9,861 nucleotides of DNA, from positions 1 through 9,861 of the forward strand of contig DSAJ01000171.1 of assembly GCA_011372835.1 (NCBI GenBank). The letters run 5' to 3'. Position 1 is the first letter of the stretch. The number at the start of each line of letters is the position of its first letter. Positions 1 through 6,210 of this stretch are shown one piece after another. This stretch comes from Methanomicrobia archaeon. GTDB lineage: Archaea > Methanobacteriota_B > Thermococci > Methanofastidiosales > NM3. The notes below the pieces were generated by a model. That model searched no databases, had not been told where the DNA came from, and saw nothing but the letters and a program-made list of their open reading frames with translations. The translations under genes were made by a program, and so were the position numbers.

Positions 1-530
1 ACCGTATCCACGAGCAAGACGCCCTTTCCATACTCGACGTGAAGCTCTCTGACATCGGGACGAGCAACGATGCATGCTGTTTCTGGGCGCACGAATGCGG
101 CTTTGATGCGATCACCGCATCCCCTTTCCCCGGAAACATCGCGGCCCTTTGGGCCTCATGCAGCGCGCGAGACCTTGGCCTCTTCCTCCTATGCCTCATG
201 TCGAACCCCGAGGCTGACATGTTCATGAAGGCGCGACTTGGCGAGGAATATGCCTATGAGCGCATCGCACGGGAGATAGAATCAAACGGCATCACGGGTG
301 CGGTCATCGGCGCAACAATTAGCGACGAGGATCGCATGAGGCTTGTCAATACACTCACATCCCGTCTCGTGCTCGTTCCCGGAATAGGCGCACAGAAGGG
401 TTCGTTTGGCGTGGTGGAATCGTTTGGCAGGCGTTGTGTCGTCAACGTATCGCGCGACGTCATCTTCTCGGACGACCCCGCGGCACGTGCCCGCTCGTAT
501 CGGGACATGATCAGGGATATCGTTTCCTGA
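1..530 (+). CDS. pyrF: Orotidine 5'-phosphate decarboxylase, C-terminal part (5' end outside window)
   Basis: Decarboxylates OMP to UMP, the last step of pyrimidine synthesis, in the cytoplasm. The reading frame is open from the window edge (first whole codon at 3), so the GTG at 39 is an internal Val and the true start lies to the left. The frame begins just before the catalytic motif LDVKLSDIGTSN, which fits the family's DxKxxDI signature holding the Asp-Lys-Asp residues. A phosphate-loop motif LVPGIGAQKG follows, then NVSRDVIF, where the Arg corresponds to the phosphate-binding Arg of the family's VGR motif. The usual second Gly of GAQGG is Lys here and VGR has become VSR, mild departures. 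About 175 residues are visible, so roughly the N-terminal fifth to third is missing. The TGA at 528-530 lies inside the 3' end of convergent pyrD, the enzyme two steps earlier. Family assignment is firm; the subgroup is not. Confidence 0.9.
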   Translation, partial: RIHEQDALSILDVKLSDIGTSNDACCFWAHECGFDAITASPFPGNIAALWASCSARDLGLFLLCLMSNPEADMFMKARLGEEYAYERIAREIESNGITGAVIGATISDEDRMRLVNTLTSRLVLVPGIGAQKGSFGVVESFGRRCVVNVSRDVIFSDDPAARARSYRDMIRDIVS

Positions 531-1401
531 CGATGCCGCAAAGGCCCTCATAATCGAGTTCCTTGGAGGAGCAGAAGAGATCGAGCTCATCCTTGATCCG
601 CGTGATATGATCGATGTCATACATACCGAGCGCAGTGCCCATCTGTACGGCCGACGCTCCAGAATAGAGGTATTCAACGACGTCCTCCCACGAGGCTATC
701 CCTCCTATGCCAATGATGGGTATGTCGACGGCACCGGCAAGGTCCCAGACTGCGCGCACGCCGATCGGCTTAATGGCCGGGCCGGAAAGGCCTCCGCCTA
801 TGTTTGAGAGGATAGGATGTTCTTGATAAATGTCTATTGCCATGGCCTTCACCGTGTTGATCGCACATACGGCATCGGCTCCTCCCTCCTGGGCAGCCAG
901 ACCAATCTTTGTGATATCGGCGACGTTGGGTGTGAGCTTGGCAAGGACTGGTACATTAGAGGCCTCCTTGGCCGCCCTGACGACACGCTCTACGAGGTCC
1001 GGGTCCTGTCCAATGGCAAGAAGTCCGCCCGCATGGGGGCATGAGAGATTGAGCTCGAGCGCACTGCAGTGGGGCGAGAGGCGCTGGGCCAGTTCGGCGA
1101 ACTCATTCTCGTCGTTGCCATAGATCGAGACGACAATGGGCATGGTCACCTCACTTCTTCCAAGTTCCTCGATGAATGCATCGACGCCGGGATTCGGCAA
1201 CCCCATTGCGTTGATGACACCGCTTGCCACGCCCGTGACGGTGGGATTGTCGTATCCCTCGTTTGGAACAAGGGATATCGATTTGGTCACGACGGCGCCG
1301 GCATGCGCAGCCTCGATGCGCGAGAAAAGCCCTGCGGATATGCCAAGCACTCCCGAACATACCATGAGGGGATTATCCATCCGTATGCCTGCGACATCCA
1401 T
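511..1401 (-). CDS. pyrD: Dihydroorotate dehydrogenase, catalytic subunit (class IB type)
   Basis: Oxidises dihydroorotate to orotate with FMN, the fourth step of UMP synthesis, in the cytosol. It has 296 residues, normal for the class 1 TIM-barrel enzymes. Visible motifs in order: VCSGVLG near 14-20, NAMGLPNPG near 64-72, NLSCPH at 118-123 with Cys121 as the expected catalytic base, KLTPNV at 155-160, INTV at 181-184, the GGLSGPAIKPI flavin loop at 203-213 and GIGGI at 231-235. Cys rather than Ser as base, together with GGLSGPAI, points to class I, most likely IB. IB enzymes usually work with an electron-transfer subunit, PyrK; no pyrK is next to it here. It is the last gene of the dph5 operon. 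The ATG is preceded by AAGGAG (1412-1417), which abuts the stop codon of the UPF0212 gene. The stop at 511-513 overlaps the end of pyrF by 20 bp. Confidence 0.95.
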   Translation of the reverse strand: MDVAGIRMDNPLMVCSGVLGISAGLFSRIEAAHAGAVVTKSISLVPNEGYDNPTVTGVASGVINAMGLPNPGVDAFIEELGRSEVTMPIVVSIYGNDENEFAELAQRLSPHCSALELNLSCPHAGGLLAIGQDPDLVERVVRAAKEASNVPVLAKLTPNVADITKIGLAAQEGGADAVCAINTVKAMAIDIYQEHPILSNIGGGLSGPAIKPIGVRAVWDLAGAVDIPIIGIGGIASWEDVVEYLYSGASAVQMGTALGMYDIDHITRIKDELDLFCSSKELDYEGLCGIVRKRYP

Positions 1402-1408
1402 TAATTTC

Positions 1409-1753
1409 CTACTCCTTGAGCCGCTCTATGTCATATGTCTTGAGCGGCACGTCCTTGAGCGCGCGACCGATCGAGGATTTAGCGATATTTTCAGCATGCT
1501 TTTCGTTTTCGGCGTTGAATACCTTCATAGTAAGGTAGACGCCGACAAGTCCCATCTTGCCCACAACGAACGCGCTGCTAAAGAGCCCCGAGCACATGGG
1601 GCACTGCGACGCCCCGATGTCTATCTTCACATACTCGAGATTGACACGCTTGAGCTTCTTGCCCACTTGGGATATGGCTATGTTCGCAGCGTCGTCGCGC
1701 GTCCCCACATTGCGCAACACGACGGGGACCTCCAATACAACGAGGTAGTTCAT
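1409..1753 (-). CDS. UPF0212 (DUF555) family protein, function unknown
   Basis: A small conserved euryarchaeal protein without an established function. I recognise the family from its MNYLVVLE start, the Cys-Pro-x-Cys segment, and the strongly conserved tail with MKVFNAENEKHAENIAKS and IGRALKDVPLK. From the ATG at 1753 it is 114 residues, with Cys51 and Cys54 as a single CxxC that might bind metal, alone or across a dimer. A GTG at 1762 in the same frame would add three residues. I prefer 1753 because the family starts at MNYL and because GGGGTGATT (1757-1765) is a strong SD at the right distance. That SD runs over the stop of the DUF357 gene, so translation is probably coupled. It lies second to last in the operon, just before pyrD. 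No signal peptide or membrane segment is seen. The family call is firm; the role is unknown. Confidence 0.85.
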   Translation of the reverse strand: MNYLVVLEVPVVLRNVGTRDDAANIAISQVGKKLKRVNLEYVKIDIGASQCPMCSGLFSSAFVVGKMGLVGVYLTMKVFNAENEKHAENIAKSSIGRALKDVPLKTYDIERLKE

Positions 1754-1758
1754 CGCAA

Positions 1759-2058
1759 TCACCCCGACTGTTCGAACGCGAACAGGTCTGAGGACGACAC
1801 CTTGAACACGCCGAGGCGCGCACCCGCGTCAAGGAAACCGTGCAGGTAGTTAAGGCTTGCAAACGATGTCACATAATCGTCCTTGTCCCTGTAGTAGTTC
1901 GCATCATTATAGTAGCGTTGTGCCATGTCCAGGTAGTCACGCGCCACCAGTTCGAGGTGGCTCCCCTTCGGAACGATGACCTTCGCGTCGTCCAATGCCG
2001 CTTTCGCGACAGAAAAGTAACGGTCGAGTTTCTCATCACCAATCTTGTCATTTCTCAT
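1759..2058 (-). CDS. DUF357 family protein, small helical, function unknown
   Basis: A 99-residue, probably all-helical, soluble protein of the archaeal DUF357 family. The recognisable core runs from about 33 to 85: SHLELVARDYLDMAQRYY, then a DYVTSFASLNYLHGFLDAG segment and RLGVF. The same frame stays open further upstream (to 2163), but that extension lies inside dph5 and does not resemble the family. The ATG at 2058 is the sensible start: GGGTGA (2063-2068) precedes it by 4 nt and overlaps the TGA stop of dph5. The family has a helical-hairpin look, like HEPN or TPR-like small proteins, but I would not assign a biochemical role. It sits between dph5 and the UPF0212 gene in a tight operon. 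Confidence 0.82.
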   Translation of the reverse strand: MRNDKIGDEKLDRYFSVAKAALDDAKVIVPKGSHLELVARDYLDMAQRYYNDANYYRDKDDYVTSFASLNYLHGFLDAGARLGVFKVSSSDLFAFEQSG

Positions 2059-2062
2059 AGTC

Positions 2063-2809
2063 TCACCCGTATCGGAAGAGTTCGACGTATTCCTCCTCGG
2101 CGAAATGCATCTCACCCGGCACCACGATACAATGTGGCGGGGGCCCGAAGAACGACGCATCAAGCGAGGAAAGCTCGCTCACTTCCCCATATACTATTTT
2201 CTCACTTTTCCAACCAATCCTGGAAGCCACGATGATCGTAGACACGATTGTCTCTTCGTCTGCGGCACGCAGTAAGCGCATGCCGTCGACGGGGTTCATA
2301 TATATGTCCCTATCTGCTTTTAAATCAAGAAATAAGAGCGTATGTAAGCCCCTTTTCTTATTTTGTACTATCGTCTCATAAAAGCTTTTTGGAAAGTAGT
2401 TTTTCTCAGGGTAGACGATGCTTGCCGACTTTCCAAACTTGTAGAGCATGAGGCCTGTTGAGCCGATCGCTGAATATATTGAGGATGCATGGCAGATGGC
2501 AAGCGGTATGCCCTCCTCTCGTGCACGGGCAGCAAGTGATATATGTGTTGTTGCAACGAGCGGATCGCCCATCACAAGGAAGGCGACGATACCGTCTCGT
2601 GCCCGTTCGAGTGGGAGCTCCCGTTCCTCCACATCCTCTCGTGTCAGCACCGTGATAGGCTTGCCGACGATACGTTCTATATCGCACATGTCAACACATG
2701 GCAGCGACGTGTAGAACTCTGCAAAGACTTCATCTGACCCTGCAACATGCGAGAGACCCTTGGCGGATATCTCTGTACCGTCCAGCCCTAGCCCTATGAG
2801 CGCAAGCAT
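2063..2809 (-). CDS. dph5: Diphthine synthase (diphthamide biosynthesis methyltransferase)
   Basis: Uses S-adenosylmethionine to methylate the modified histidine of translation elongation factor aEF-2, giving diphthine on the way to diphthamide. The 248 residues match the usual length and the tetrapyrrole-methylase fold. Motifs in order: LIGLGLDG at 4-11 with ISAKGL after it, EFYTS at 31-35, GDPLVATTH at 81-89 (the SAM-binding GDP loop), CHASS at 106-110, GLMLYKFGK at 119-127 and SFYETI at 142-147. It is the first gene of the operon leading to pyrD. The ATG at 2809 has no SD in front of it, but TTTTTAAAA (2831-2839) is centred 26 bp upstream, as expected for a leaderless transcript starting at the A of the ATG. 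The stop codon lies inside the SD of the next gene. Assignment is firm. Confidence 0.95.
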   Translation of the reverse strand: MLALIGLGLDGTEISAKGLSHVAGSDEVFAEFYTSLPCVDMCDIERIVGKPITVLTREDVEERELPLERARDGIVAFLVMGDPLVATTHISLAARAREEGIPLAICHASSIYSAIGSTGLMLYKFGKSASIVYPEKNYFPKSFYETIVQNKKRGLHTLLFLDLKADRDIYMNPVDGMRLLRAADEETIVSTIIVASRIGWKSEKIVYGEVSELSSLDASFFGPPPHCIVVPGEMHFAEEEYVELFRYG

Positions 2810-2830
2810 ATGGAGAGTAGGGGGGAAACC

Positions 2831-2839
2831 TTTTAAAAA
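2831..2839 (-). promoter_or_regulatory. TATA box of the dph5 operon (leaderless)
   Basis: On the minus strand the sequence reads TTTTTAAAA, centred 26 bp before the dph5 ATG. No SD-like purine run lies between it and the ATG; that interval is C/T-rich. The spacing matches archaeal TATA-to-start distance, so transcription probably begins at the ATG itself. This is inferred from spacing only. Confidence 0.55.
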
Positions 2840-2921
2840 CTAACGAATGGCGGAGTCGAAAAAACCATGCAATGTCCCTTTGGCGCCACATCGGCTACCA
2901 GGGCCGTTATTTTGTACGATC

Positions 2922-2951
2922 AAAAAAAATGAATTAAGGGGCATGCCCTTA
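2922..2951 (-). terminator. Hairpin plus T-run terminator of the propeller lipoprotein gene
   Basis: On the minus strand TAAGGG pairs with CCCTTA (2935-2951, loop CATGC). After a short spacer comes a run of eight T (2922-2929). The first TAA of the stem is the stop codon of the lipoprotein gene. The form is like a bacterial intrinsic terminator, though in archaea the T-run alone may be enough. It isolates this gene from the dph5 operon downstream on the same strand. Confidence 0.55.
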
Positions 2952-4325
2952 TTCAAAACAGTATATCTTTCCACGATCAGTCCCTATAAGGATCTTGCCC
3001 TCAAAAAACGAGGCACCACGCGCTATATCGTTGCCATCCAATATCTTCCTCCAGATCTCCTCTCCGGAAGCGATGTCTATGATCAACACGCGTAGGGGCT
3101 CCTCAGTATCGTATTGCGGAGGGCCAAACACCACTAGTTTGTCGGGTGTGGCTATAGGGAAGTTCCTAAGGACGTTGGAGCTGAAGTCCAGGGGCATGCT
3201 CCATACCTCCCTGCCGTTGCTCTTGTCCAGGCATGTGATTATCTGCCCTCTCATCTCATATATCGCTAAGAAAACATGGTCGTTTCCAACAGTGATGTTG
3301 TCTCCCCATCTGTCCACCTCGTGCTGCCATACGATCGTGTTTGAGGTCGTTGAAATGCAGAATGCATACGTTTCATAGTCGTCCATCCTCTGTCCCTGCG
3401 TGTATATCTTCCCATCAGAGACCGCGAGCTGCCTTCCGTTGAAGCCGGATACGTTTGGATTGCTATAAACGTAGCTGGTGGTTCCGTTGTCAATGTCGTA
3501 ACCTATTATCTTATCGTTTTCTTCCCAGAGAAATGTCGTAAAATACGCTACGCCATTCTCGATGGCGGGGTATAGTGATATATGGTAATCCACCGTCTTA
3601 TGCCAAAGGACCTCTCCGTTGTTGGCATCGAAAACGCATATGACGTTGCGCTCTCCCCCCATTTCCCCCAGGGTGAGGAGTATCCTGTCATCTCCGCGAT
3701 TCATTCCGTTTGCCATTAGCGATCCTATCCCCGAAAATAATTCCGTTATATCCTCGGATGTCCATAGCATGCTGCCATCATGGGCATCGTAGCAGATCAG
3801 CGTCTTCTCTTCACCGTCTTTGAACACGTAAAGCTTCTCTTCATAAAGTATCATGTCATAGTAGCCCAAGAACGGCAGTGTTGTTTTCCAGTAAAGATCG
3901 CCAGACTCGACATCGAGGCATCTCAACGTGTGTTCGCTCGGTGCGGCATCGATATAAAACGCCCTTTCATAATCGGCCAATATATAGTTCAGCGGTAATC
4001 CTATGCCCTGTGACCATACTTCCTGTGGATTATCAGATATCTCGCAGTCATAATATCTGGTGTTTCCCGAGTCTTGGTTCATGAACAACGTGGAACATTC
4101 GCTGTGCACATAGGCAGGCGTTGGAGGTACCGTTGTGGGGGGTTGTGTTGGGGCTGCCGTTGTTGGGGCTGCCGTGGTCGGTGCGCTCGTAGTAGGCGCA
4201 GCCGTAGTAGGAGGGGCAGTGGTGGTTGCTTCATCCCCATCATCACCCCCCGATATGCATCCAGAAAGTATTGTTGCTATAAGCATCAAAACTACTATCT
4301 TCGAAATAAAAGTCTTTTTCATCAT
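2949..4325 (-). CDS. Secreted lipoprotein with Thr/Pro linker and eight-bladed PQQ-like beta-propeller
   Basis: A 458-residue protein exported and probably lipid-anchored outside the cell. The N-terminus is a lipoprotein signal (MMKKTFISK, a hydrophobic stretch, lipobox ILSGC with Cys23). Residues about 33-70 are a Thr/Pro/Ala linker built from repeats such as APTTAAPTT, likely an O-glycosylated stalk. From about 95 to the end there are blade repeats of the PQQ-like/BamB type, each with a pattern like CLDVESGDLYW, CYDAHDGSMLW, VFDANNGEVLW, CLDKSNGREVW or IDIASGEEIW. I count eight, the C-terminal GKIYCFE probably closing the ring with the first blade (NPQEVW). No PQQ-dependent dehydrogenase residues are evident, so it is more likely a scaffold or binding protein than an enzyme. 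The frame continues upstream to 4415, but I chose the ATG at 4325 (4322 is equally possible): it fits the signal peptide and has TTTATTAAA centred about 24-26 bp upstream. Partner unknown. Confidence 0.85.
   Translation of the reverse strand: MMKKTFISKIVVLMLIATILSGCISGGDDGDEATTTAPPTTAAPTTSAPTTAAPTTAAPTQPPTTVPPTPAYVHSECSTLFMNQDSGNTRYYDCEISDNPQEVWSQGIGLPLNYILADYERAFYIDAAPSEHTLRCLDVESGDLYWKTTLPFLGYYDMILYEEKLYVFKDGEEKTLICYDAHDGSMLWTSEDITELFSGIGSLMANGMNRGDDRILLTLGEMGGERNVICVFDANNGEVLWHKTVDYHISLYPAIENGVAYFTTFLWEENDKIIGYDIDNGTTSYVYSNPNVSGFNGRQLAVSDGKIYTQGQRMDDYETYAFCISTTSNTIVWQHEVDRWGDNITVGNDHVFLAIYEMRGQIITCLDKSNGREVWSMPLDFSSNVLRNFPIATPDKLVVFGPPQYDTEEPLRVLIIDIASGEEIWRKILDGNDIARGASFFEGKILIGTDRGKIYCFE
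4119..4228 (-). repeat. Imperfect tandem repeats coding the Thr/Pro/Ala linker
   Basis: Short imperfect repeats of GGGGCTGCCGT/GTAGTAGG type (plus-strand reading) encode repeated APTTA/APTTS units between the lipobox and the propeller. Such low-complexity stalks vary in length between strains by slippage. The edges are approximate. Confidence 0.6.
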
Positions 4326-4344
4326 GAATTGTTTTTCATGCTTC

Positions 4345-4353
4345 TTTAATAAA
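4345..4353 (-). promoter_or_regulatory. TATA box of the propeller lipoprotein gene (leaderless)
   Basis: Minus-strand TTTATTAAA lies about 24-26 bp before the ATGs at 4325 and 4322, with no SD between. This is the same arrangement as at dph5 and supports the signal-peptide start over the longer frame. Confidence 0.5.
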
Positions 4354-4559
4354 TTATTGAGAAGATACACATATTCTTGTATGCCATTCTTCTGATCCGT
4401 TCTTCGTTTGCCCACATGCGATGAACAAAAAGACGCTTGAAAATCGAGATAGCTATCACGATGTTTTCTGCCCGCCTCATTTGCGTATCTTTCTCATTTC
4501 TATAATAAAAAACATAAATAATATCTTTTTATATAAATTATTAATATTAATTATACAAA

Positions 4560-4576
4560 TAGACAATAATAGTCTA
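4560..4576. promoter_or_regulatory. Inverted repeat TAGAC-N7-GTCTA, candidate regulator site
   Basis: A perfect 5-bp dyad with a 7-bp AT spacer ends 6 bp before the BRE/TATA element at 4583. Archaeal activators often bind directly upstream of the BRE, so this could be an operator of the binding-protein gene. In such AT-rich DNA, chance dyads are common; the G/C-containing arms make this one a little less likely to be chance. Confidence 0.3.
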
Positions 4577-4582
4577 CTAATA

Positions 4583-4598
4583 GGAAAAATTTATATAT
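4583..4598 (+). promoter_or_regulatory. BRE/TATA promoter of the substrate-binding protein gene
   Basis: GGAAAAATTTATATAT combines a purine-rich BRE with a near-consensus archaeal TATA box. The expected start of transcription is near 4618-4622, which gives a leader of about 160 nt before the ATG at 4783. It is the best promoter-like sequence in the spacer. Confidence 0.6.
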
Positions 4599-4617
4599 CT
4601 GAACATGATATAGAATA

Positions 4618-4782
4618 TGGGTCGGCAGCGACAGGAGAGAGCAAGCTCCTTCCTCTCGTCAATTCAGAACGTACTTTAAGAGGATAGCCTCATGCTACCT
4701 GATATTCAGGGGATTCGTTCAATGATGAACGTTTCCTCGCCTCAAAAAAAATGGATATTTTTCGTTTAAAAGGTGACAGAGT
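4618..4782 (+). promoter_or_regulatory. Long structured 5' leader of the binding-protein mRNA
   Basis: Four short perfect hairpins lie between the predicted transcription start and the ATG: GTCG/CGAC at 4621-4632, GAGG/CCTC at 4680-4691, CCTGA/TCAGG at 4698-4710 and CGTTCA/TGAACG at 4716-4731. An A-run (4744-4751) and the SD AGGTGA (4771-4776, 6 nt before the ATG) follow. It does not match the TPP, cobalamin, SAM or fluoride riboswitches as I know them. A regulatory function is a guess. Confidence 0.3.
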
Positions 4783-5988
4783 ATGAATAAGAGATTTCAA
4801 GCCGTTGGCATCATCGTGGTGCTCTTCGGCATCCTGTGGTCAGGATGCATAGGGGACGGCAATGGATCGGAACCCACGGCACAGCTCGTGTACATGTCAG
4901 GCTGTGGCAACATGCCGACAGCACTGAGCACGAATCAGATCGATGCCTACATCGCATGGCAACCGAATGCGGCCATCGCGGAGGTCGCCGACATCGGAAA
5001 GGTGATTACCTATTCGCGCGACATGCCGCCCGAGGGCATGTGGTACAATCACCCGTGTTGCGTCATTCATGCGCGGGAAGGATTTATCGAGGACAACTAC
5101 GACCTTGCAACATATCTTACCTCGCTCATGATCGTGGCAAGCGATTACGTGCAGGAGAACCCCCAAACGGCCGCCTACGACAGCGCCGAATGGATCTTTG
5201 GAAACGGATCGCTCACCTTCGGTGATACGGAGGTCAGTTCGTATGATGTGGAGCTCGCATCCATTCCGACCATACAGTACACGACGGAACCGTCTGACGA
5301 CTGGAAGGACGGCCTTGTGACCTTTGTCAGGTCGCTGGAAGATATCGAGATGGTGGATGGTGCCCTCAAAGGCCTGGATGAGCAAGCAATTCTGGATAAG
5401 CTGCTCCATGAAACGCTCTATGATGATGCCATAGCACTCCTCGAATCGGGGGCGTACCGGGACGCACAGGCGCCAGTTTCGATGCCCACTGTTAATCTTG
5501 GATACCTTGCAGCTGATGACCATGACGCCGCACTCTTTGTCGCTGCGTACGAATGGGAGTACTTCAGGGACACATACGACCTTTACTTGGAACCCATCAA
5601 TCTCGGACCGCGCGGGACCTACTACCTCGTTGCGGGAGGGACACGCGTGGCAAAGGTGAAAACGTTGGAGTTCAATGGCGGGTCTGCCCAGATGACGGCA
5701 CTGAGCCAGGGCAGTGTTGACTTCGGTCTCGCTGGTGCTCCCCCCGCGATCCTTTTCATCGACAGCGAAGCTCCTGTAAAGATAATCTCCCCCCTCATGA
5801 AGGAAGGGTCTGGTGTCGTGGTCAAAATCGATGCCCTATTTGATGACTGGGATGGATTCGTGGAGTGGATTCATAACCAGCACGAGGCAGGTAAGACGGT
5901 AAAGATCGGCGTGCCGATGATCGGGTCTATACAGGACGTCATGATGAAGTTCGCCTTAAAGGAATCAGGGATTTCATATATCCTCTGA
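4783..5988 (+). CDS. ABC-type substrate-binding lipoprotein (NMT1/SsuA-like) with permuted halves
   Basis: A 401-residue, probably membrane-anchored extracellular binding protein of the sulfonate/nitrate/thiamine-precursor (SsuA/NMT1) type. Signal: MNKRF, a hydrophobic stretch, and lipobox LWSGC with Cys22. Residues about 33-225 resemble the C-terminal half of the family: GNMPTALSTNQIDAYIAWQP at 42-61, NHPCCVIHAREGFIEDN at 89-105, ASDYVQENPQTAA at 119-131 and the tail FVRSLEDIEMVDG. Residues about 236-399 resemble the N-terminal half: VNLGYLAADDHDAALFVA at 237-254, MTALSQGSVDFGLAGAPPAI near 304-323, PVKIISPLMKEGSG at 331-344 and GSIQDVMMKFALKESGIS at 381-398, where the protein stops. In the family this order is reversed. 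The frame is intact, with the SD AGGTGA at 4771-4776. No permease or ATPase gene is nearby. The substrate cannot be told; whether the protein is functional is open. Confidence 0.8.
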   Translation: MNKRFQAVGIIVVLFGILWSGCIGDGNGSEPTAQLVYMSGCGNMPTALSTNQIDAYIAWQPNAAIAEVADIGKVITYSRDMPPEGMWYNHPCCVIHAREGFIEDNYDLATYLTSLMIVASDYVQENPQTAAYDSAEWIFGNGSLTFGDTEVSSYDVELASIPTIQYTTEPSDDWKDGLVTFVRSLEDIEMVDGALKGLDEQAILDKLLHETLYDDAIALLESGAYRDAQAPVSMPTVNLGYLAADDHDAALFVAAYEWEYFRDTYDLYLEPINLGPRGTYYLVAGGTRVAKVKTLEFNGGSAQMTALSQGSVDFGLAGAPPAILFIDSEAPVKIISPLMKEGSGVVVKIDALFDDWDGFVEWIHNQHEAGKTVKIGVPMIGSIQDVMMKFALKESGISYIL

Positions 5989-5998
5989 TTTTCTTTTT
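5989..5998 (+). terminator. T-rich terminator of the binding-protein gene
   Basis: Directly after the TGA the plus strand reads TTTTCTTTTT with no preceding GC hairpin, the usual form of an archaeal oligo-T terminator. Confidence 0.45.
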
Positions 5999-6170
5999 CC
6001 CCTTATAAACGAATATAGTAAGAAACAATTTCCAGTGCATCCCTCCTGGGGCATTGTCCAGCTCACATACTCATGAGCACGTAGATTGCACCAATAATGG
6101 TATACCTTTTTTCGGATTCAATAGTAGAAGCCCATAATGGCCAGACGCCACTAGTCATGCCGATGGACTT

Positions 6171-6208
6171 GAAAGAAAACAGGAAAAGAAAAAAGAGAAA
6201 GGAAAAAA
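6171..6208 (-). terminator. T-rich terminator of cdc48
   Basis: On the minus strand, just past the cdc48 stop, there are repeated runs of four to six T broken by C and G over nearly 40 nt. No strong stem is seen. It faces the T-run after the convergent binding-protein gene. The 222-bp gap between the two genes holds no other supported gene. Confidence 0.45.
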
Positions 6209-6210
6209 GC

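Larger units (their letters stand above)
4326..4782. other. AT-rich divergent intergenic region between two lipoprotein genes
   Basis: This 457-bp spacer has no convincing gene. Frames here (for example 4421-4687 on the plus strand) lack family resemblance and an SD. It holds the propeller-gene TATA box on the left, a block around 4501-4560 that is over 90 percent A+T, a 12-bp palindrome ATTAATATTAAT (4540-4551), a dyad at 4560-4576, a strong BRE/TATA element at 4583-4598 facing right, and then the hairpin-rich leader of the binding-protein gene. I see no tRNA and no riboswitch class I can name. Confidence 0.7.

Noticed and set aside
2847..3095. Plus-strand frame of 82 codons across the end of the propeller gene
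   Set aside because: Mostly antisense to the strongly supported propeller lipoprotein; no family resemblance and no SD.
4421..4687. Plus-strand frame of 88 codons in the divergent spacer
   Set aside because: It runs through the AT-rich island and over the promoter; its Ile/Asn/Lys-rich product reflects base composition, and it has no SD.
4699..4728. CTGA and ATGATGA, similar to boxes D and C of a C/D guide RNA
   Set aside because: The order and spacing are wrong for a C/D RNA, and no matching second pair is seen.
6098..6111. Palindrome GGTATACC followed by six T as a terminator
   Set aside because: The palindrome leaves no loop for a stable hairpin and is far from either gene's stop codon.
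6063..6158. Minus-strand mini-frame of 31 codons ending in a hydrophobic segment (IIGAIYVLMSM)
   Set aside because: It could be a tiny membrane peptide or gene remnant, but it has no SD, lies beyond the cdc48 T-rich terminator and resembles nothing I know.
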